Below, piece by piece: positions 24,838 to 38,310 of a DNA stretch of 64,000 nt. The stretch comes from Puffinus mauretanicus (taxonomy: Eukaryota > Chordata > Aves > Procellariiformes > Procellariidae), in contig JAJKFH010000102.1 of NCBI GenBank assembly GCA_023333565.1, positions 4,092,001 to 4,156,000 of the forward strand, read 5' to 3'. Under the pieces are notes generated by a model. It was not told the DNA's origin, did not search any database, and worked only from the letters and a program-made list of their open reading frames with translations. How positions within the stretch are numbered: the stretch's first letter is position 1; every line of letters starts with the position of its first letter. Made by a program: the position numbers and the translations under genes.

Positions 24838-25205
24838 CAGAGTCGTAGCTTCTGTGTACCATTCGACATTCCACGCAAAGTTTCCGGCAGTGTATGTTGA
24901 TGTCTTGAATGAGACAGCATGAGTTTTCCATGGTGACTGGAATTCATTTTTTAACAGAGGCTTTTCATTCCTGTTCAGAAATATTTCTTTTTGGAGGAAA
25001 AAAAAATCCTTCTCCCTCTATTCCCTATTCATGGGCTGCATTGCCAAAATGTTAGATTGAACGTTCCCTTTGTGATTTGTCAAGTGCTTACGATTCTAAA
25101 CATGCAATGATGCTGTATTGATAGCATGTGTGGTAATTTTCTACAGATGCACTATTTTTGGCTGTAGCTCTGAAGTCTAAATCAATAAAGACGAGAGGAA
25201 AAAAA
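24838..25205 (+). other. MGST1: MGST1 3' UTR
   Basis: The 3' UTR runs from the stop codon to the probable cleavage zone about 10-20 nt after the AATAAA at 25184. It carries no other recognised element. The exact cleavage base is inferred, and a longer form using AATAAA at 25557-25562 is possible. Confidence 0.8.
25184..25189 (+). terminator. MGST1 poly(A) signal AATAAA
   Basis: A canonical AATAAA lies 347 nt after the MGST1 stop codon. It is followed within 20-40 nt by a GT-rich stretch (about 25206-25226), the usual downstream element for cleavage and polyadenylation. Confidence 0.88.
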
Positions 25206-25790
25206 GTGTGTTTGTGTTTTTGTTTTCATTTTTACTCTTCTCACTGAAGCCAGCAAATAGCATGTCACTATGTATCTGGAAGAGATTCCAATCATACAGT
25301 TCTTTGAAGAATGCTTACCTTAATAATAAGATATAACCAGTAATGCTAGGCTTGTTGTAAAAAATCTTTGATGAAATTGTTGTTTGTATAATCCACTTTG
25401 GGATTAAAAAAACCAAATCATTGCAGCTCCATTTCTCTCAGTTGAATAGATTAAAAAGAAAAAAAGTACTTGGGCTAGACTCTGTTTAGTAACACTGGTG
25501 AAAATTTGAAGTAATTCTTTTTGTTGAAGTTACTCCAAACATAGGTTTCATGAGTGAATAAAGTGTAGACTCTTTGTAGAAGGGTTTTTTTTAAAATTTT
25601 TTAATAAATTCAGCTTAAAATGAGTGACACTTGCACTTGTATATATCAAGTAATTCAGATGTGAATATATAATCAGTTTGTGTGTCATACTGTCATAAAT
25701 ACGTTGCTGATAGAAAATTTTGGTTTTTGCTTACATCTTTCTGTGATGTGTTAGTTTGAGGTATTTTCTTTAAAGACTCTTCCTGGTCTG

Positions 25791-25811
25791 TTTGGTTTGG
25801 TTTGGTTTTGT
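25791..25811 (+). repeat. (TTTGG)n simple repeat
   Basis: Four TTTGG units in the 3' flank of MGST1. Confidence 0.85.
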
Positions 25812-28261
25812 AGCTGTGGATTAAATAATAGCACAAGATTTCAAGAAAAAAAATGACCCAGAAGAGTCTTTATATCCAGTCTGCTGGTCATTGATAAGTT
25901 TTAAATGGCAGAAGTCAGAGCGCAACATGTTTGGTTTACTTTCCTACCCCAGAAGCTGTGCTGCTAAGGGACAGCCCAGAAGGAGCTGGAGAGTTCTCTC
26001 TGCTGCCTCTGTATGCCGGAGGCTTTGCTTTTCTCTTCTCTTTGCGTGGGGGAAGTGATGTAGTACTGCAAGGCATATCACAGGAGGGCCTACCTGTCTG
26101 CCCACAGTTGTGAGACGAACCAGTGGAAGTCCATGCAGTGTTACATTAGGCTGTAACTGAAAAAGGTAGCCCGAGGAGTCAGGAAGGGTACAGCCAGACT
26201 GCATTAATCCAAAGAAGGGAGATTTTTACTGCAATTCAAGGATAGTGTTTAAGTCATGTCTACTAAACAAGAGATGGGTGGGACTTGAAATCAAGAAGTT
26301 AACATTGATTTACCAGAAATTAAATCTAACTAACGAGTGAGATAATGAAGAGCTGGATCCTCTAGAAGGAGGATGCTTAAGAGGGGAGGATTAAAAGTAG
26401 AACATTGTGGAGCTTCAGTACCTGAGAGGGCAGAGTAAGCACATGTCAACACCTCTGGGCTACCAGGGGCTCCAATGGGAAACATGGGCTTTCGTGTTTC
26501 TTCTCCTCACATCTTTCTCCACCACTTCCTACCTGTGCTGTTTTCCTCCTATTCCTTCTTTCTCTGCTACCTTTCCACGGGATCTTGAGACCAGCTAACT
26601 GGGACGGTATCATTGTAATAAGGTAAGATTGGCTATCAGTCCTCCTAGTGTGAGAACGACTAGTGATGGAGGGAGAAGGGGCCCGAACCAATCGTCAGAG
26701 TCACTTTGCCAACTCAGATTGATCTGTCTGTGGCTACTCTGCCTCCTTGTATCGCGACACCAGCATCTAAAGCTGTATTTCCCTCACTTCTTTGTAGCTT
26801 GCCTCTTCTTTCCAGCTGTGTGTCTTTCTAGCTGTTTAAAACAATGGGAAGGTAGCCACCATGCAGAGGGACCCATTTGCAATTCAGCAGCAGATCGAGT
26901 CCTTTCCTTTAGCACCAAAAAGGCTCTTTTGACAAGCCTAGTTGTCATTGCCAGACATATTCAGGAACAGCATTTTTAACTCCTTTTGCATCAAGCTTCT
27001 GTACAGCAATCTCATTCTGAAGAGAAATACCTGGAGCCTGTCTTTATTTCTGTGATCTTACATTTGAAACAAAACTAGTTTTAAATCCCTTCCATTTGCT
27101 CAGTGGTTTCAAAGCCCTGAACATACACTCGCTGTGTGCTGAGAAGTAGAAAAGATAAACGGAAACCCTTAGAAACACCTACAGTGATTCAATATTATTC
27201 TGTGTTTCTCTTGCATTTATTTTAAACCTGTATTTTATTTTCCTTTGCTCCCACAAACACCATCTGTGCATCTGGGTGGGGTACGTGCTCAATCTGGGAA
27301 ATCTGCCTTACCACCTTCAGTCAAACTGCGACTGCCAGCTCCGTGGAAGTGTGTTGGAGTGGTCCTTGTCAAACGGCTCTTGCATTTCTCCAGGCCATGC
27401 CTTAGAGAGGTATACTGTACCTGCTGTACAGCTGTAAATTTTAAAAGGTTAGCTTATTTTCAGGAGAGCTAGTAAAGGAAAAAGTGTATTAGTTGAATGC
27501 ATTACTGAGCTAAATTGAATTTTCATCTTTTAAAACATGCACATGTGGATTTTGGACTGCTGTTATCAGGTTCTGTTACAAAATCATTAAACGAAATAAT
27601 CTGTAACCGATGAAACGACTGGCTGTTATCAGCAGGTATGCTGCTTTTGACCTGGTGAAAGTACAGAAAAGGCTAGTCCATGGGAGACATAAAAAGAGGT
27701 CAAACCAATGTCTTCTAGGCTTCATTTCTGTTCCTTATTCCTGTTATTCCCACCACTAATCTTAGGTAACTGGAGAAACTACAAGTTTTCTTCTCTCTGC
27801 CAATTATTCCTGGCATTTTATATTCTTATTTCTCCAAAGTACTTTGTGTATCTTTGAAGTGGCTCTAATAGTCGATCATGAGGTGCTTTAAAATGCTAGC
27901 TGACATAGCTTGACCTAGTTAGCTGATTTCATCTCCGAGTGAATTTCATGGGCTGCTTCGTTTTCAGAAGTGTAAACGTGTGAGCAATTCCGCAGTTTAG
28001 TTTTCAACCCTATGGGTAAATGCTTATGTGGCTTTGGCCAAAGTTACTTTGTCCTGGTTTTCGTGGCTGCAGATAGATGCGCTGAAGGCAATGAGTTGTT
28101 GAGAGGGCTGGTGACTGGCAAAGAGTTCTGAGCTAGGACTTGCCACTTGAGCATGGCTTCATGTCCTCTCACAGCAAATCAGGTGTTTAAAATTATAAAT
28201 GATACATTAAATGTTTCCTTGAATTTTCAGAAGCAATTGTATATACGAACTTCACTGACTT

Positions 28262-28400
28262 CAACGTATTTATTTCAAGAAGCTGGGTGAATGTTTCTGA
28301 AAGTGTTGAAATTGCCTAAGTCACCAAAATACAGGAAATGAAAAGCTTAGGCTCCTAATTCAAATCACTGTAGGGGTTTCAAAAACCTGAAGCTTGTTAT
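28262..28400. repeat. Possible old dispersed repeat ('cctaagtcac ... ttaggctcctaa' type)
   Basis: GAAATTGCCTAAGTCACCAA and GCTTAGGCTCCTAATTCAAA resemble a degraded amniote repeat seen around 'gcctaaatcacttaggctcctaa'. Low conservation. Confidence 0.4.
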
Positions 28401-28849
28401 GGTCATATACTCCATGCTTAGCTGTGGCTCTTCCTAGTTATTTACAGAAAAAAATTTAATCTAGATTTTTGGTGGAAAATGCTTGTAATATATGTCCTTT
28501 CTAAGAGCAAAAAATAAAAAGCAAAACTTTAAAAATACCCTTTTAAAAGTAACTAGAATGTTATCTGTTATTGTTCAGAGTAACGTGTTTTCCATTTCAA
28601 GGCTGAAGTTTAGGAAGAACTTTTCTCTTTTCCAAACCTTGTCCTGCCGACTGAGATGGCACATCAAGTGCTCTTGTAAAAGGTTGTATTGACGTATGTT
28701 AAAATACTCTCATGATTAAATACTTCCAGCTGTTGGACACTTAGAAAAATACATCTATACATCTTTGTGATTCATTTTAAGTGAAGCAAAGCAGTATTAA
28801 TTAAATACTGATTTTCAAACTTCCAAATCTTGATTAGTAACTCCCACTC

Positions 28850-28950
28850 CTAGATTTTGAAGGCTGAAATAGATCATTAGCTCCTTCAGCCTGACCTCTA
28901 GTGGAAAATATGCCATGGAATGGCTGCCCTTCTGCTGAGGTTAGTTTAAT
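28850..28950 (-). mobile_element. Degraded CR1 3'-end fragment
   Basis: AAGGCTGAAATAGATCATTA followed by CCTTCAGCCTGACCTCTAGT and a decayed GCCATGGAATGGCTGCCC resembles the antisense 3' end of old CR1 copies (the 'gaccat...atctagtctgacctcc...gccatagaat' arrangement). Short and diverged. Confidence 0.6.
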
Positions 28951-31900
28951 CACAGCATGACTTCCAGAAGGGTGTGTGATCTTCATTCAGAAACTCTGAG
29001 AGACAGGCATTGTTTCACTCTATTCTATGACATTGTTTCTCTCTGGAATATATGCACACTAAACTTAGTCTTTAAGAACAGCATAGGTTCTTTTTGTTGG
29101 CTTTGTTTGTTGTTTGTTTTTTTAATCGAGGAGGTTATTATTAAATTATTGCAGTGCAAGGAGGAATATGAAATATTTTAAACTGGTTCTTTTCTCCTAC
29201 AAAGTACTCTGCTCTTTACTCCTATATACTCTTGGAAAAACAAAAATTTAGAGCCCCTTTCCACATGTAAAAAAAATACTACTCTTCTGTGTTAAAAGTA
29301 GGCGTGAGAAATGCGAGGTATAATGCCTGAAGTTTTTTTCTGTATAGTAGTGCTAATTAAGCATTCTTAGGAATATATGTTATGGTGAATATGCACACAC
29401 GGGACTGTATCCTGCACAAATGCTTGCAATGTATGAAGTTGTAACCATGATCCTACCTGTAAGTAGTACTACAGTGATGTAGGGCATCCCTTGCTAGCCT
29501 GGAGTGAAGCATCTTGAAGCAGATCTCCAGCACGCTTTCTTCAAAGTCTACTGAGTTGTAGTATGGGCAGGGGAACGGTGGCTGACTTCTATTAACTAGT
29601 CAGCCTCCATTCCTTGACACAGCATTTCCAAGTACTGACCTGCATGCCAGGTGGCTTTTGCCATGGAAACACATTTAAAAGTAATTTATTTTTATGCATT
29701 AAAGGACATCATTTTAGCAGTGGCCACATAATCTCCACAATTGAATGCTTTTATATCTAGTTCTTCTTTGCTGGTGGATCCCAGTGTGCATCACCACTGA
29801 CAGCATCTTTCTTTCATTCTACATCTCATATGCTGGTGGACTTTTGAGAGAGCTTAAGAAGAGGAAGTTCCAAGAAACCTGTCTTTAAAAAAAAAAAAAG
29901 AAAAAGAGTGTTTGTCTCATGGGTACTGCTTGTCCAGTGAGGGGGAGTAAATTCAGAAGATAGTGTTAGTCCTGCAGAAACAATAAGGAAGAAAAAAACA
30001 GAAAGGGAGGACTGAAAGGGGGGGAAATACTTTCATGATAGCTTAGCACAGCGTCAAGCAGCAAACTGGATGAAGACTAGCAGATGAAGCATTGTAAGAG
30101 AGGCAGGTAGCTTTCTGCTTCTGTGGTTGTATTTTATAAACCCACTTTACTATCTCCATTTAAAATAAGTTCATTTTTAAGAATGTTTTTCCTTGTGCAT
30201 CCTGTTATTAAATATCTGCAAAGAGGATTATAAATACCTCAAATCAGAATGTAGATGACCCATGGGCTGGGTCAACTCGGTAGCTAATTCTGTTTAATCA
30301 GTTGCCTCTTAAGGCACCTGTGGCAAACAGACCACTGCTATGGGAGGTAGGAGTTGGCATTGTGTGACTACGAAGAATAACCTATGAAACTGCCCCAAAA
30401 ATGACATCACACCTACAGCATTGGAGAGAATGATTTTTTTTTTTTTGCATGGAAAGTCATATATGACACTTGTTTTCAAATTTATGGAAAAGTACCCCTT
30501 TTCACTGCAATACTTTCATGGAAATCAGAAAGGTCCTTCAGAGCAGGGGTGAGTTTGTCTGGGAGCTGGGCAGAAAGGGTTCAGCTCTGTAGGTTGTCCC
30601 ACGTTTCTTGGAAGAATTTCTGAGCTTCGTCTCTTTAACCCTCTCTTTAGAGAGGAGCTGTAGTGTGGAATTGCCACAGAAGTGCTCAAGGTAGGTTAAA
30701 ATTCTTAATCTCTAGGTGTCTAAGAGACCTCTATGTAATTGCTATGAAGGTAGAACTTCATCAGTTCCTCTTTTGATAGAAAGTGACACTAGAAACTCAG
30801 TTTTCCTTAATGAGCCTGCAGTTACGTTCTAGCTTGCATGACTGCCTCATTTACGTAATACTGGGTAGCTATACAACACAAAGTTGTTTACTTGGGGTTT
30901 TCACATCAAACCTGTGGGCAGGTATGGTCCATCTTACAGGCTGCATTTCTCAGAGAGCAGGGCTGGCGACTTACGTACTCTTCATGTGGGTGTCCCTTCT
31001 GTACTCTTAAAGGGGTGTTTTCATAAGAAAGACCCAGTTTGTTACAAATACACATACTCTTTGGTACTAAAATTAGCTGGGACCGCATAGCTCGTGCTAC
31101 TCAGCTCTTCTGTTGTCTCTCCAGCAATTTGGAGTTTGCTGTCGATCTCTGCTTGTCTTCAGCTGGGAGAAGGGTCCAGTGCTACTGATGTGCCTTGTTA
31201 GCTGAGAGATGGCTTATTCCACTAATATTTCATGAGCACTTCATGATGATTATGATGAAATGTTCACTGCTAATATAAGTGATATCGTTTGCTGATTGGG
31301 TGAGTTTTTGGAAGTTTTGTCAAACTGGAATTTAGTTTCTGTTGATGCTCAGCCCTCGGTTGCAGTTTGATATACCTGTGTACTTTCAAGGTAATTGAAA
31401 TTAGTTCTACGGGTCCTCTTCTTTTTTCTCAGGATTGTTTTGCAAGTGAAAGCCAGGGTGCAGTTTCCTTCTTTGTGTCTGGAGTTCTGTGACAGCATTG
31501 TTTGTTTATGGCGCTCTCATTTAGATTCAGTTCATTTTGAGGAATCCGACTTTCTTCAAACAAATCGGACTTACTTAAAAGAATGACTGTTAGCTTTCCT
31601 TCTGTTTTGCTTCATCTTTCTGCTTTGCCCAAATGGAGTTTGGTGTTGAGAATACTACCAATGTAAGTGTCTATGTGTTAGAAAATAATAAAATGGGCAG
31701 ACTTTTTCCTTTCTTTAATTTTGGTCTTCCCTTCAACCTTTCTTCATTCCTGGTGAGAAATGAGCGATTCTCTCAGATCCATAGGCATGGCAGTAGGTTT
31801 TTCCTCCCTTTGCTCGTTCTTAATTTCGTGCACGGTACCACTAGATGTCCCTCTTTGGCTTTTTTATTAGGTTCAGGACTGGGCCTGTGAAGAATAAAGT

Positions 31901-32680
31901 AGGTGCATCTCTGGCAGATTGAGTTGTAGGGGGAAAATATTTTGCTAGCTTTAAAGAAGAAATTTATAATTAATTAAGGCAAAATAGTGTCTCTGTACAG
32001 TAAACTTGTACTGAAAAAAACTTTATGGAGAAAGTGACCTTTGTGAAAATAGAATATTTAACCTGTGGCTGAAGTGCTAGAATGTTTTGTTTTGGTTTGG
32101 TTTCCTTTTTTAAATTAATAAGGCACCAGGTAACTGCAACATCTGAATTCTTCTACTGAGGTTCCTAGAGAACTATGCAATTTATATTCTAATTGTCTGC
32201 TATTGTTTTTGATAAGTAAATACATTTTATGATTTGTATTTAGCAATAGGGTAATCTGAACGGGACTGAGGCTGTTCAAAAACTTGAAGTGAGTAAAGAA
32301 GCAGAAATAAAATTCAGAAGCTGTGTCTGCCTGCCACAATATCCAGAGGAGAGGCTCAGCGCAAATAGTTTAATTGAATGTATCTTGATAGTTACAGAAT
32401 TCAACTTGGGAATTCTGGGGCTGTAAAAAAATGTTGCTTGTATTTATACAAAACTGGGATGCCCTATAACGCAATGTGTGCACAGCAGATTTATTTGTCA
32501 CACGAAATGCCAGGAAAGTGGTGGGGGGCATCTTTGAGTGATCCACTTGGCACAGAGGTGGAGTACAGTGTCAGCATAATGAATAGGACCTTGCTTGGCG
32601 GATGGAAAATATTTTAAATTGAGTTTTATTTAATGGGTTTGAACTTTTCATGCCCAATTACCTTTTTGCTGAAAGAGAAC

Positions 32681-32701
32681 AATAATAATAATAATAATAA
32701 A
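32681..32701 (+). repeat. (AAT)n microsatellite
   Basis: Seven perfect AAT units, then AGTGC. Confidence 0.92.
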
Positions 32702-33383
32702 GTGCAAAGGTTCAGTTTCATTCTAGAAATGGGGAAATGTGCTTGGAGAGCTGTCAAAAGGCACAGTCAGATCTCAGGAGCACGGAGCAAGGTAGCTAAT
32801 GCTCGGGAGCAGATGTCCATCAACTTCTTTTGTGGCTTTATATGTCCTTGTCAATGGTAATGTGACAGAATGGGATGAGTCACATACAGGGATGGATGGC
32901 AACAAAGAGTTGGTTAAGGCCAGAGAAAGTACGTCCTTGCAGGGGGGTTTATATGATTTTCTTCATTTGTCCAGTTAAGTCTCATAGGTGCACGAATTAT
33001 GGAGAAACCCACCCTGCAAAATGAAGCTAACAGGATTTAGGGAAACTGTTCCAGGATATATAGAAGTAAATCCTTCCCACAGAAAGCTTAATCCATCCTA
33101 TAGCAGGAATGTAAGAAGGATGAAGAAAAGCAACAATCCCTATTAAATTATATGGGTCTTTTCCTTCTGAAATAATAACCTGTTCTCAGTGAACTTCCAG
33201 TGTAGGAATTTTCAACTCCAGGCACATGTACATCTACGAAGAGAAGCCTAGCCCAGATGTGTTGAACTGTTCTAAATAAAAGTGTACTTTTAAGAGTGTC
33301 TGTAATGAGAGAGGACACATCTGTATGTTATTTATTTAGTTCTCGTTGCTATGATATCTGGGTTACAATGTATTGACTATAGA

Positions 33384-33446
33384 CCTAAATCAGAGACCAG
33401 TGAATTGAATGGAAAATTCCCACTGACTTTCACAGGCCTTGTATCT
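33384..33446. repeat. Old dispersed amniote repeat fragment
   Basis: GTGAATTGAATGGAAAATTC followed by CCACTGACTTTCACAGGCCT matches the 'gaagtcaatgg-aattcccattgacttcaacaggcc' core. Confidence 0.55.
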
Positions 33447-33969
33447 AGACAAGTAGTCTCTATCATATTCCATTCATTTAATTCTGTATGTGCAGAATAC
33501 AGTCCGCACTAAAATATTTACTACAAGCAACAGTGTCCAGATAAAATATTGTATTTTGTAAAATTTCAGAGAAAAAACCTGTCAGGTAGGTGCCACCCTA
33601 CTTCAGCATTAACTCTGCTATAACTACCACTAGAAGTGGCCGGTCCATTGTTTACATATTCTTGATCACAGCAAGAGCTTTATTGATGGTTAGCCTTTGA
33701 CTTGGCATTACTGATGGCTCATATGGTGCAATCCTCAGCAGGGGACATAAGAGAGCACCACTTTAAAATGGATCCTGCTGGCCATGTGGTGCTGTTTTGT
33801 TCTGTACACTGCTAAAAGGGCCACTGTCAACTTGAAATCTAGTCAATTAAAAACAAACAGGCTAATAGGAGCTTCATGTCCCCAAGTCCTTCTGCCAGTT
33901 TCTGTGGGATTGCAATCAAGAGTATCCTATTTTTAACCATGTTTTTCTCATTCTTGTTGGTGGCTTTTT

Positions 33970-33998
33970 TTGTGTGTGAATGCGTGTGTGTGTGTGTG
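33970..33998 (+). repeat. (TG)n microsatellite, interrupted
   Basis: TGTGTGTGAATGCG followed by a perfect (TG)8 run. Confidence 0.9.
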
Positions 33999-35794
33999 AA
34001 AGTATAAACCATGCTAAAGGACATACTGGCTACTTCACTGACATGGAAATGAAAGAGTGAGTATGACTAAATGCAAAGCACACAAAGTAAGTAATCCACA
34101 TTTGCTTTGTGTATTTCACGAAGTAAGAACAAAAGGTATTTTTCCTTTAACTCTTTCAGTTACTAAAAATTTTGTCTGAAAATTTAGTTGGAATGAGCAT
34201 AGGAGTAGAATAGACCGAGTGTTTTTTACAGCAATGTCTAAAAATAGTAATTTTAAAAATTGAATGAAATTTGCTAGATCTGAATAAACATTAAGAAATA
34301 CTTTTTGAAACAAACTGAAAAAAATCATTAAAATTGCTCTGATTGGAGAAATCAAAATAATTGTTTTGTAAAACACGACAATTAATTATTTTTACAATGG
34401 ACGCAATGGATTTTCTATGCACTTACCTACAGATAACATTTAACTATGCTTATACAAACTTCCCTTTTATCTAGAACCACCCCCTCTGATTTAATAGTTC
34501 CAACAGTGCTTAAAATTGGAGTCTGGAGCTGCTCAAGAAGGTCTGTGTTTTGTCACACAGTGGGCTATTCCTCACATTGGGAAATGCCACGGAGGCCAGA
34601 CAGGGCTCGTCATTAGGAGACTGATTCTAGAGGCATTGAAGATGATCAGTTTCCGTGGACGACAGGGCAAATTGGTGGCATTCAGCACTTTAGTTTGAGT
34701 GTATGGTTTCAGGTCAGAACTAATGATTTGGGATATTGAAAGACTCTTGGGATGTTTTCTGTTCAGAGCACTAGATGACTTCTAGAGAGCTACGCCAGCA
34801 GCAGCGACAAAAGCAATGCAACTTGTGGACAACATGTATTACATCCACTGAAGACCAGGGACTAACTGACCATTGAGATACCAATACAGAAGATGGCGAT
34901 CTCAATCATATATTGAGAGGCCCATCACACGACTGAAATTGTTTTTCAGCTGCTAATATAACTGCTGTTTCTCTTTGATTATGAATTTTCTCCCTCCTCT
35001 GTTTTGAAGTATTAAAGTGAGACTAGCAAATATACCAGAGAGTGATCCGAGATCCTCATATTCTCAATGTCTCTGTGCTGTCAGTGGACTTGGTGTTGGC
35101 AATAGAAAGTCCACTGCAGCCTTGGCAGAGCCAGTTGATGGAGTGGTTAATGATGCAACACTTTTTTTAGTAATGTGTCTCATTTGGACACCACAGCACA
35201 TCCTGTTTGTATTTCATCTCCTTTCCCTGGTACTTTATCTATGTCCACTACTCTTGCGTTTTGACCCAAGGGACTTTTATTTTAATCATTTGCTCTTCCT
35301 ATCTGAACTTTCTTGTACATACTTAATATTACTTTACTTGGGGCTTGAACGTATGGAACAGATATTTTTAATTCTCACAGTTAACACTTGATTGCTTAAA
35401 AGATATATTTTTCTACTTTCAAAGAAAGCATTTAAAATCTCCTATATTCTCGCTTGCTACCCAGAAAGATGTTTAGTGCTGACCAGGAATGCATACAAAG
35501 TGAAACTCTTTTGGGTTTGGTTTTTTTTCCCTCCCTAGCAGGACAGTAACTGACTTCAGTGAATGAAGAAGCCTTATCCAGTGGGCACTTGATGTTTCTT
35601 TGCAGGCATGTGGGCTCATTTGTCCACTCATGGACCTGGTTTATGTAGTCATATTAGGGAGGTACCAAATGCTGGCAGATAGGTTTTATTAGCAGGGCCT
35701 TGATATTGTGAGAATCTGGTTACAGATAGCTCTGACCAAGAGTAGCAGTTGCTTGCTTCTGCTCATAAAAACTAAGTTTTATAACTGGAGCACC

Positions 35795-35890
35795 AAAAGG
35801 CCTGTATTCTATCCCTATCTTGTTTTTGACCAAGTCAGGTAACATCTCTGTACTTCTGTTTCCAGCCTCCAAACTTCTATTAATAAAAGA
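35795..35890 (+). mobile_element. MIR-like SINE fragment
   Basis: GGCCTGTATTCTATCCCTAT is followed by TTTGACCAAGTCAGGTAACA, then TCTCTGTACTTCTGTTTCC. This matches the MIR order of tRNA-like head, 'gacc--gggcaagtcacttaac' and 'ctctgtgcctcagtttcc'. The right part fades into AT-rich DNA. Confidence 0.75.
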
Positions 35891-35954
35891 ATTGAAGCTT
35901 AAACAAATACTAACTACTGGAATTGCCTGTGTACAAGTTGGCTGAGTGGTAGAT

Positions 35955-35996
35955 CACACACTCACACACACACACACTCTCACACTCAAACACTCT
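35955..35996 (+). repeat. (AC)n microsatellite, interrupted
   Basis: Mostly CA units with CT interruptions, between two MIR-like SINE pieces. Confidence 0.9.
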
Positions 35997-36075
35997 CAGG
36001 CATAAATGTTCAGCTGTAAGGTAAGAGAAGAAGAGACATAGAGACAAAAGGCAAAGTGCCAAAGTAAAAAGTAAA

Positions 36076-36335
36076 GCAATGTGGTACCTTGGACTTGGAA
36101 TTAGGAAACCTGTTCTACTGTTGACATACGACATGAGCTGGACCACCTCTTTTTGCTTTGATTTTGTTTCTGTCACCTTTATTTTTGCCACTTTGAGTAA
36201 GGGACTATATCTTACTACCAGTGAGATTTGTACAGAACCTAGCATAACAGGATCATGTTTCTGATGGAAGCTGCAATTTTAATTTGTTGCTATAGGTGGT
36301 ACTGTAATATTAATACATAATATTAAAGAAAGAAG
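36076..36335 (+). mobile_element. Ancient amniote SINE (MIR-like head, L3-like tail)
   Basis: The head GACTTGGAATTAGGAAACCT and CCACCTCTTTTTGCTTTGAT are MIR-like. The tail (AAGGGACTATATCTTACTAC, TTTGTACAGAACCTAGCATA, GGTACTGTAATATTAATA) matches the 'agggactgtctcttac...tgtacagcacctagcac...ctactgtaatacaaat' tail that I recognise from old repeats shared by turtles, crocodilians and birds. An (AC)n stretch separates it from the MIR-like piece at 35795. Confidence 0.72.
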
Positions 36336-37547
36336 AGGAAATAATAAAAAGGTAATAACAATCAATAAAAAGAATGGTAGCAAACAAATGCCGATGTCTC
36401 ATACTGTCTAAGGAGAGTTCCAGCTGAGGTGATTTTTTAAGCTTGAAGGGGATATGGTGACATTCATGTGGTGGCTTTTGAACTGAGTAGTGCAAGTGTT
36501 AGATACTTACTCTGTTTTCAGATCTCTTCCACCAAACCTCACAGAGCCATGGCTAGATCACACCCTGCTCCTTTCTCCTCACCTGATAATTGTCTGTGAT
36601 AAAAACCTGAGTACTTCACAAAAAAGTTGTTCCAAGTTGACTAGGAAGGCTTGACATAAGAATGAAAGTTAGAAGATACTTTTCAAAATGAAGAAGGTTC
36701 TTTATACAGGCAGCCAAGAAAAGTTTGAATGGAGTCTCATCCATAAGACAAGACTTAATCTCCACAGTCTTCTCCAGCCTCATCTTGAACAGGTTTCCCT
36801 CTTACTTAGCTTTTCTAGATTATGTTTTTTTACTTACAGAGAAGTACTACTTAGTTTTCTTTCATTTTACGGTATTGCGGTTTTAAAGTCTATGTACTGG
36901 TTAGATAGTCCAGAGAGAAACCGGAACATAGTAAGACTTGTGCAGAAGTCCCTTCTGAGAGAGTTCTGTAGATCTTCCACTTCAAGTTATTCTTTCTGAT
37001 ACATGTTACTTTGGCCAGAAGTGTGAATGTCAGTATCAAGCTCTCCAGCTTTTCCTTGGTTACTAAATTTGGGAATGCAGTAACATAAATCGGTATTCAA
37101 GACAGCTGGATTTTCTCAAAGCTTCTATTCTGACAGGATAATGCTTACTGATCTTCTATAGCGGCATCCATAATAACACATTCTCAAAGAACAGTTACTG
37201 TACAATAAAGGTGATTCTTTAGGCTGTTGAGGTCAGCATGGGTCTCCTGGCTTGTCCTACAACCTCAGTGTTTAGAGTTCTCACATACTGTATGGGCTTT
37301 GAGTTGCAAGAGAACAAAGGACAAATGCGTGTCTTCCTCTTTAGGACTTTAGAAAGACTTAGAAGGGGTACAGGACTTACATGTTATCAGCAGACACACT
37401 GTGTAGAAATAGCTAGTTCATTTTTATAGTACTCCTCGGTACCTTGAAGGACATGTGGACTCTTTTCTGTAAGATAAGAAATGTTGGGTGGGAGTTTGAA
37501 AGAAATGAATTTTTTAGCATGTCAGGGAAGACACCTGAAGTAAAAAT

Positions 37548-37720
37548 ACATAACATAGAATCGTAAAGTAATTTAGGCTGGAAGGGACCTCTGGAGATCA
37601 TCTCATCCAACCCCCATGCTCAAAGCAGGTCCAGTTAGGTCAGCTAGCTCAGGGCCTTGTCCAGCTGAGTCTTGAACACCTCCAAGGGTGGAGATTCCAC
37701 AATTTTTCTTGGCAACCAGA
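37548..37720 (-). mobile_element. CR1 LINE 3' end
   Basis: The + strand shows the typical antisense CR1 tail: a TAGAATCGTAAAG remnant of the terminal repeat, then GGCTGGAAGGGACCTCTGGA, ATCATCTCATCCAACCCCC, TGCTCAAAGCAGG and CTTGAACACCTCCAAGG. The element therefore runs on the - strand with its 3' end at the left. It is 5'-truncated, as most avian CR1 copies are, and only moderately decayed. Confidence 0.92.
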
Positions 37721-38029
37721 AAGGTTAGTTACTGAAGTCTTGTAATCAAAAGTTAGTTACCAGGGTTTTTAAAAAATAGTATAACCTTGTCCTAACACTT
37801 GTAGTGGGGATGACCGAAATGCAGAGGCGCTGCTGTGCATGTACAAAGGAGGGGGCAGAAGGTGGCAGGTTACTGTGAGACGGAGAGCTACGTTCCTTGT
37901 AATGCCTCTTGGGTGCCACACCATGGAGGTACGGGAGTGCCTGTAGGGGAGGCTTGTAGAGAGAGGGACCAAAGGAACAGAATTAATTTCTGATGAGTTT
38001 GTGCTAAGCCATGCATAGGGAAGACAAGG

Positions 38030-38310
38030 ATGTAGGTTCAGGTCTCAGCTGAACCACAGCCTTCTGTTCCCTTAGACCAGTAATTTGGGACCTGATCCAG
38101 AAACCATCAGTTACTTGGAGATTCACTACTTAATTGGGGTAAGCCTTTAATCTTCCCTGCACCTCATTCCTATTTGGTAGAACACAGATGGTGAAATCTT
38201 TACCTGTTTTGCTTATCTGTGTCACAGGATTTTTGGGACAGATACCGTTGCTAATTATACAGTAGTTCCCGTGCATGCTACCATTAATAATAATAATAGT
38301 AACCATCCTT
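38030..38310 (+). mobile_element. Possible MIR-like SINE
   Basis: AGGTTCAGGTCTCAGCTGAA, AAGCCTTTAATCTTCCCTGC, ACAGATGGTGAAATC and GTGTCACAGGATTTTTGGGA follow the MIR order weakly, and the segment ends in (TAA)n. Highly diverged. Confidence 0.5.

Noticed and set aside
24490..24947. Minus-strand ORFs opposite MGST1 exon 4
   Set aside because: Antisense shadows of a real coding exon.
35017..35391. 124-codon + strand ORF with hydrophobic C-terminal half
   Set aside because: No recognisable family, no splice or promoter context; hydrophobicity follows T-rich composition.
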